From: PFJX01 sp037442845
Lineage (GTDB): Bacteria > Pseudomonadota > Gammaproteobacteria > Burkholderiales > Thiobacillaceae
Direction: 5' to 3'
NCBI GenBank assembly: GCA_037442845.1
Contig: JBBIPL010000087.1
Location: forward strand, 1 to 8,769
DNA: 8,769 nt
Shown: positions 5,389-8,769 of the stretch, in pieces
Layout of the letters: every line of letters begins with the position of its first letter
Numbering within the stretch: position 1 is the first letter of the stretch
Program-made: the position numbers and the translations under genes
The notes under the pieces: model-generated
Told to the model about the DNA's origin: nothing
Databases searched by the model: none
What the model saw: the letters and a program-made list of their open reading frames with translations, nothing else

Positions 5389-6704
5389 GGACGCCGACGG
5401 AGAACCCGACGCCCATCGCCATCGAATCCCTCGACCACGAGGGCCGCGGCGTGGGCCGCTTCGAGGGCAAGACCATTTTCGTCGACGGCGCGCTCACCGG
5501 CGAAATCGTCCACTACGCCAGCTACCGCAAGAAGCCCAATTTCGAGCAGGCCCAGACCACCCGCATTCTCAAGGCCAGCCCTTTCCGGGTGACGCCCGCC
5601 TGCCGCTGGTTCGGCATCTGCGGCGGCTGCAGCCACCAGCATCTGGACGAGTCCGCGCAGGTGGCGGCCAAGCAGCGGGTGCTGGAGGACTGCTTCGCCC
5701 ACATCGGCAAGGTGGCGCCGGACAGCATCCTGCCTCCCATCCACGGCCAAACCTGGGGCTACCGCACCCGCGCCCGCCTGTCGGTGCGCAATGTGCCGAA
5801 GAAGGGCGGGGTGCTGGTGGGCTTTCACGAGCGGCGCAGCAGCTACGTGGCCGACATGGACAGTTGCGAGGTGCTGCCGGCGCGCATCTCCGCCCTGCTG
5901 CCCAGGCTGCGCCATCTGGTCGAACAGCTTTCCATCCGCGACCGCCTGCCGCAGATCGAGTTGGCCTGCGGCGAGGCGGTGGACGTGCTGGTGCTGCGCG
6001 TACTGGAGCCGCCCACGCCGGAGGACGAGGCCAGGCTCAAAATCTTCGCCGACGCCCACCGCATCCAGTTCTGGCTGCAAGCCAAGGGCCCGGATACCGC
6101 CCATCCGTTTTATCCCCTGGACGCCCCGGAACTCGCCTACAGCCTGCCGGAGTTCAACCTGGTGATGTCGTTCAAGCCCACCGAATTCACCCAGGTGAAC
6201 CACGGCATCAACCGCATGCTCATCCGCCGCGCCATGCGCCTGCTGGATCCGCGCCCCGGCGAGCGCATCGCCGATTTCTTTTGCGGCCTCGGCAATTTCA
6301 GCCTGCCCATCGCCCGCCGCGGCGCCGCCGTCCTCGGCGTCGAGGGCAGCAAGGGCCTGGTCGAGCGGGCCGCCGAAAACGCCGCGCGCAACGGCCTGAA
6401 ACACCTCACCGGGTTCCGCGTCGCCGACCTGTTCCAGATGATGCCGGAGGCCTACACGGCTCTGGGGCATTTCGACAAGCTGCTCATCGATCCGCCGCGC
6501 GACGGCGCCATCGAACTGGTGAAGTCGTTGCCGGACGCGGGCGCGCCCCGGCGCATCGTCTATGTCTCGTGCAGCCCCGCCACCTTGGCACGGGACGCCG
6601 CCGTGCTGGTGTACCAGAAGGCTTACCGGCTGGTGTCGGCGGGGGTGGCGAACATGTTCCCGCATACCGCCCATGTGGAGTCCATCGCCCTGTTCGAGCG
6701 CTGA
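5385..6704 (+). CDS. rlmD: 23S rRNA (uracil(1939)-C5)-methyltransferase RlmD
   Basis: The 439-residue protein (E. coli RlmD has 433) has an N-terminal TRAM domain (IAIESLDHEGRGVGRFEGKT, residues 11-60) and the cysteines of the iron-sulfur cluster in the expected pattern: Cys73, Cys79, Cys82 (CRWFGICGGC) and Cys161 (DSCEVLP). The C-terminal methyltransferase has the SAM-binding ADFFCGLGNFSLPIA, the IDPPRDGA motif and the catalytic-cysteine motif YVSCSPATLARD. This enzyme uses SAM to methylate U1939 of 23S rRNA. The start is the ATG of an ATGA overlap with the exonuclease gene, giving translational coupling. An in-frame start further upstream would be within that gene's other frame. It converges with the NhaR-type gene, whose stop is 9 bp away, with no visible terminator between. 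Confidence 0.95.
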   Translation: MRTPTENPTPIAIESLDHEGRGVGRFEGKTIFVDGALTGEIVHYASYRKKPNFEQAQTTRILKASPFRVTPACRWFGICGGCSHQHLDESAQVAAKQRVLEDCFAHIGKVAPDSILPPIHGQTWGYRTRARLSVRNVPKKGGVLVGFHERRSSYVADMDSCEVLPARISALLPRLRHLVEQLSIRDRLPQIELACGEAVDVLVLRVLEPPTPEDEARLKIFADAHRIQFWLQAKGPDTAHPFYPLDAPELAYSLPEFNLVMSFKPTEFTQVNHGINRMLIRRAMRLLDPRPGERIADFFCGLGNFSLPIARRGAAVLGVEGSKGLVERAAENAARNGLKHLTGFRVADLFQMMPEAYTALGHFDKLLIDPPRDGAIELVKSLPDAGAPRRIVYVSCSPATLARDAAVLVYQKAYRLVSAGVANMFPHTAHVESIALFER

Positions 6705-6713
6705 TATCGGCGG

Positions 6714-7592
6714 TTACGGCGGCATGGCCTTGGCGAGGACCGCCTGCGCCGCCGGATGGGTGATGTGGCGTTCTCCGGTGATGGCATAGAACACGTCCTG
6801 GATGTCCTCCGCCAGTCCGACCCGCCGCACGCCGAATTGCGCCTCGATGGCTTCGCCGAGCACGGCCGGCGCCGGGAAGTAGCCGCCGCCGGCCTGACCG
6901 AAGGCCATCATGAGGGCGCCGTCGTCGAATTCCCCCACCACCCGCGGCGCCAGACGGTTCTTCTCCAGCCAGGCCTCGATGCGGGGCCGCGCGGTGGCGT
7001 CGTCGCCGGGCAGGAGCAGGGGCGCGCCATTCAGACAGGCGGGGAAATCGGCGCAGGCGTCCGCCAGCGCGGGCGCGGCAAAGAAGGCGAGGCCGCATTC
7101 CCCCAGCTTGTGGCTGTAGCCGCGTACGTTGATGTGGGCGGGCAGGGGGCGGTCGGCCAGGACCATGTCCAGGCGGTGCAGGGCCAGTTCCGCCAGCAGC
7201 CGGTCGAGCTTGCCTTCCCGGCATACCAGGCGTACCGGTTCCGCCAGTCCGGCAATGGGAGACAGCAGCTGGTAGGCGAGCGATTTGGGCATGACGTCGG
7301 TGATGCCGACGCGAAACGGCAGGAAGGGCATGCCCTGGTGGCTGGCCAGGGCGGACTTGAGCGCGTCGCCCAGGGAAAATATCTCGTCGGCGTAGCCCAG
7401 CGCCAGACGGCCCGCCTCGGTGAGTTCCAGGCCCCGACCGGCGGGGCGCAACAGCGGGGCGCCGAGTTGTTCTTCGAGCAGCTTGATCTGGGCGCTCACG
7501 GTCTGCGGCGTCAGGTTCAGGCGTTCGCCGGCCCGCGCCACCCCGCCGCTGCGGGCGACCGTCCAGAAGTAGTACAGGTGCTTGAAATTCAC
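6714..7592 (-). CDS. nhaR: LysR-family transcriptional regulator, NhaR type
   Basis: The 292-residue product has an N-terminal winged helix-turn-helix (MNFKHLYYFWTVARSGGVARAGERLNLTPQTVSAQIKLLEEQLG, residues 1-60) followed by a LysR effector domain (about 90-290). LNLTPQTVSAQIKLLEE is close to NhaR, the regulator of the Na+/H+ antiporter gene nhaA in E. coli (301 residues). No antiporter gene is in the window; the gene is divergent from htpX, so it may act there. The start is GTG at 7592 (the first residue in its frame before FKHLYYFW) with no clear Shine-Dalgarno. A palindrome lies 12 bp upstream (7605-7621), where autoregulation is plausible. The stop at 6714 converges with rlmD. The family call is strong, the exact nhaR name less so, and the effector here is unknown. 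Confidence 0.85.
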   Translation of the reverse strand: MNFKHLYYFWTVARSGGVARAGERLNLTPQTVSAQIKLLEEQLGAPLLRPAGRGLELTEAGRLALGYADEIFSLGDALKSALASHQGMPFLPFRVGITDVMPKSLAYQLLSPIAGLAEPVRLVCREGKLDRLLAELALHRLDMVLADRPLPAHINVRGYSHKLGECGLAFFAAPALADACADFPACLNGAPLLLPGDDATARPRIEAWLEKNRLAPRVVGEFDDGALMMAFGQAGGGYFPAPAVLGEAIEAQFGVRRVGLAEDIQDVFYAITGERHITHPAAQAVLAKAMPP

Positions 7593-7608
7593 GGTATCGA
7601 CACTATTC
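7581..7608 (+). promoter_or_regulatory. Possible heat-shock (sigma-32 type) promoter for htpX
   Basis: CTTGAAA at 7581-7587 is a perfect match to the sigma-32 -35 consensus. After a 13-bp spacer CACTATTC (7601-7608) matches the CCCCATNT -10 poorly (four of seven fixed positions). It would start RNA about 90 nt before htpX, and htpX is a heat-shock gene in E. coli. The -35 lies inside the start of the divergent NhaR-type gene. The assignment is tentative. Confidence 0.3.
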
Positions 7609-7621
7609 GTAATATACGAAT
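7605..7621. promoter_or_regulatory. Palindromic operator candidate between nhaR and htpX
   Basis: ATTCGTA-ATA-TACGAAT is a perfect 7-3-7 inverted repeat and contains a T-N11-A pair typical of LysR regulator sites. A third TATTCG half-site lies at 7635-7640; the matching half-site in the palindrome starts at 7604, exactly 31 bp away, or three helical turns. The surrounding 7600-7660 is AT-rich in an otherwise GC-rich window, as expected of a promoter. NhaR binding is inferred. Confidence 0.5.
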
Positions 7622-7706
7622 GTTAATCCAGAAATATTCGACTTTATTTGATCTTCCAACTGGCGTAGGCTGCGCCACGTTTTCAGCCCCGACCAAGGAG
7701 CTTGTC

Positions 7707-8585
7707 ATGAAACGCATCTTTCTGTTCCTGGCCACCAACATGGCCATTGTCCTGGTGCTGTCGGTCACCATGCGCCTCCTGGGCGTCGAGCCCTATCTCA
7801 ACGCCCAGGGCCTCAACCTGCAGGACCTGCTGATCTTCGCCGCGGTCATGGGCTTCGGCGGCGCCTTCATCTCCCTCGCCATCTCCAAGTGGACGGCGAA
7901 GAAGGCCACTGGCGCCCAGGTCATCACCGATCCGCGCACCCAGGAGGAGCTCTGGCTGGTGCAGACCGTGGCGCGCCAGGCGCAGGCGGCAGGCATCAAG
8001 ATGCCCGAGGTGGCGATCTTCGATTCGCCCGAGGTGAACGCCTTCGCCACCGGCATGACCAAGAACAGTTCCCTGGTGGCGGTCTCCAGCGGCCTGCTGC
8101 GCAACATGACGCGGGAGGAGGCGGAAGCCGTGCTCGGCCACGAGGTGGCCCACGCCGCCAACGGCGACATGGTCACCATGGCCCTGATCCAGGGCGTGGT
8201 GAACACCTTCGTCATGTTCCTGTCGCGGGTCATCGGCCACACCGTCGACCGGGTCGTGTTCAAGAACGAGAACGGGCATGGCCCGGCGTTTTTCGTCACC
8301 ATGATCGTCGCCGAATTGATCCTGGGTCTGCTGGCCTCCATCATCGTCATGTGGTTCTCGCGCCAGCGCGAGTTCCGCGCCGACCAGGGCGGCGCCAGCC
8401 TTGCCGGCCGCCAGGCCATGATCAATGCCTTGAAGCGCCTGCAGGCGGTGCACGATCCGCAGCCGCTGCCGGATAAAATGGCCGCCTTCGGCATCAGCGG
8501 GGGCGGTGGTGGTGGCCTCAAACGCCTGTTCATGACCCATCCTCCCCTCGAAGAGCGCATCGCCGCGCTGGAACGGGGCGCATGA
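7707..8585 (+). CDS. htpX: Membrane zinc metalloprotease HtpX
   Basis: The 292-residue product (E. coli HtpX 293) has an N-terminal membrane segment at about 4-22 and a second at about 40-60, then the M48 peptidase core. The zinc motif HEVAH is at 145-149 with catalytic Glu146, and the third zinc ligand is Glu222 in REFRAD, as in E. coli. Two more hydrophobic segments (about 157-180 and 196-216) complete four membrane passes. The C-terminal THPPLEERIAAL is typical, and a Gly-rich run (GGGGGG) near residue 268 is unusual only in length. HtpX degrades misfolded inner-membrane proteins alongside FtsH. The ATG at 7707 has AAGGAG with a 6-nt gap; the longer frame upstream is a shadow of the nhaR antisense strand. 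The gene is divergent from the NhaR-type regulator, and a hairpin terminator follows. Confidence 0.96.
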   Translation: MKRIFLFLATNMAIVLVLSVTMRLLGVEPYLNAQGLNLQDLLIFAAVMGFGGAFISLAISKWTAKKATGAQVITDPRTQEELWLVQTVARQAQAAGIKMPEVAIFDSPEVNAFATGMTKNSSLVAVSSGLLRNMTREEAEAVLGHEVAHAANGDMVTMALIQGVVNTFVMFLSRVIGHTVDRVVFKNENGHGPAFFVTMIVAELILGLLASIIVMWFSRQREFRADQGGASLAGRQAMINALKRLQAVHDPQPLPDKMAAFGISGGGGGGLKRLFMTHPPLEERIAALERGA

Positions 8586-8612
8586 GGGCGGTATCGGCGC
8601 ACTTTGACAATG

Positions 8613-8635
8613 ACCGGGGGGCTTCCTCCGGTTTT
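8613..8635 (+). terminator. Probable intrinsic terminator of htpX
   Basis: ACCGGGGG (8613-8620), loop GCTT and CCTCCGGT (8625-8632) form an 8-bp stem with one G-U pair, followed by TTT (8633-8635). It is 28 bp after the htpX stop. The short T run makes it a moderate rather than strong terminator. Confidence 0.6.
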
Positions 8636-8643
8636 AACGTGAA

Positions 8644-8659
8644 AGTCGCCTCGGCGACT
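8644..8659. repeat. Short perfect palindrome AGTCGCC-TC-GGCGACT
   Basis: Perfect 7-bp arms with a 2-base loop, between the htpX terminator and the next hairpin. It may belong to the same interspersed repeat as 8669-8695. No function is evident. Confidence 0.55.
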
Positions 8660-8668
8660 CTCGAAGCT

Positions 8669-8695
8669 CCCCTCTCCCGCAGGCGGGAGAAGGGG
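8669..8695. repeat. Interspersed palindromic repeat (CCCCTCTCCCGC type)
   Basis: CTCCCGC (8674-8680) pairs with GCGGGAG (8683-8689) and the outer CCCCT (8669-8673) with AGGGG (8691-8695), with one bulged A at 8690. A G-rich tail with GGTGAG follows. This resembles a family of intergenic repeats I have seen widely in proteobacterial genomes, often mispredicted as small proteins with a PFSRLRERG reading. Copy number in this genome is not visible from one window. Confidence 0.6.
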
Positions 8696-8746
8696 CTGGG
8701 GGGTGAGCAAGGGTTTTCGCGGAGCATGCGCAGCGCCAGCCGAACG

Positions 8747-8768
8747 GCCCCGGAATGCAATCCGGGGC
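8747..8768. repeat. Hairpin GCCCCGGA-N6-TCCGGGGC at window end
   Basis: Perfect 8-bp arms (8747-8754 and 8761-8768) around the loop ATGCAA. It reaches the window edge, so its neighbours cannot be seen. It may be part of a larger palindromic repeat or a terminator of an unseen minus-strand gene. Confidence 0.5.
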
Positions 8769-8769
8769 G

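Noticed and set aside
5253..6674. 473-residue minus-strand frame opposite rlmD
   Set aside because: Exact antisense of a clear rlmD gene; rich in His, Gln, Ala and Gly, as GC-rich shadow frames are, with no motif or ribosome-binding site.
6756..7706. Long in-frame upstream extension of htpX
   Set aside because: Antisense of the NhaR-type gene; the ATG at 7707 has AAGGAG and the normal HtpX N-terminus.
8530..8760. 76-residue minus-strand frame at the window end
   Set aside because: Contains the PFSRLRERG reading that comes from the palindromic repeat and overlaps the htpX 3' end.

Overview
The window is GC-rich with dense, intact, chromosome-type genes and short intergenic gaps. The gene set (an RlmD-type rRNA methyltransferase, HtpX, a NhaR-type LysR regulator, a PolB-like 3'-5' exonuclease, a DUF4139 protein) and the GC-rich codon use suggest a proteobacterium, most likely a betaproteobacterium. 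The taxonomy is inferred from general family resemblance only. No rRNA, tRNA, CRISPR array, prophage or transposase gene was seen.

Layout: (1) 83-496 (+) is an unrecognised 137-residue protein with a C-terminal membrane segment. (2) 498-756 is a non-coding element bounded by perfect 18-bp inverted repeats. It begins one base after that gene's stop and ends beside an intrinsic terminator (759-782) serving the opposite-strand gene. (3) 805-2232 (-) is an envelope-type gene made of about eleven 23-residue repeats and a C-terminal peptidoglycan-binding domain. Its signal peptide and linker lie in another frame, so as read it carries two compensating single-base frameshifts. (4) 2233-2440 is a regulatory gap with a perfect CRP-type palindrome and a long imperfect hairpin. 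(5) 2441-4521 (-) is a two-gene unit: an exported DUF4139 protein, then, 5 nt after its stop, a 2-oxoglutarate oxygenase closely resembling HIF-type prolyl hydroxylases. (6) 4609-6704 (+) is a 3'-5' exonuclease gene overlapping rlmD by ATGA. (7) 6714-7592 (-) is a NhaR-type regulator, divergent from htpX (7707-8585, +). They share a 114-bp AT-rich control region with a 7-3-7 palindrome, a third half-site exactly three helical turns away, and a heat-shock-like -35 box. (8) 8586-8769 is a cluster of hairpins: a probable htpX terminator and interspersed palindromic repeats.

Themes: much of the window concerns the envelope and its quality control (repeat/peptidoglycan-binding protein, exported DUF4139 protein, HtpX protease, NhaR-like regulator) and translation (RlmD, and possibly the hydroxylase, since a related bacterial enzyme acts on EF-Tu). 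I found no clear new defence or mobile system. The best leads are the compensated frameshifts in the repeat gene, the hydroxylase, the CRP-type site, the inverted-repeat element and the NhaR/htpX control region.
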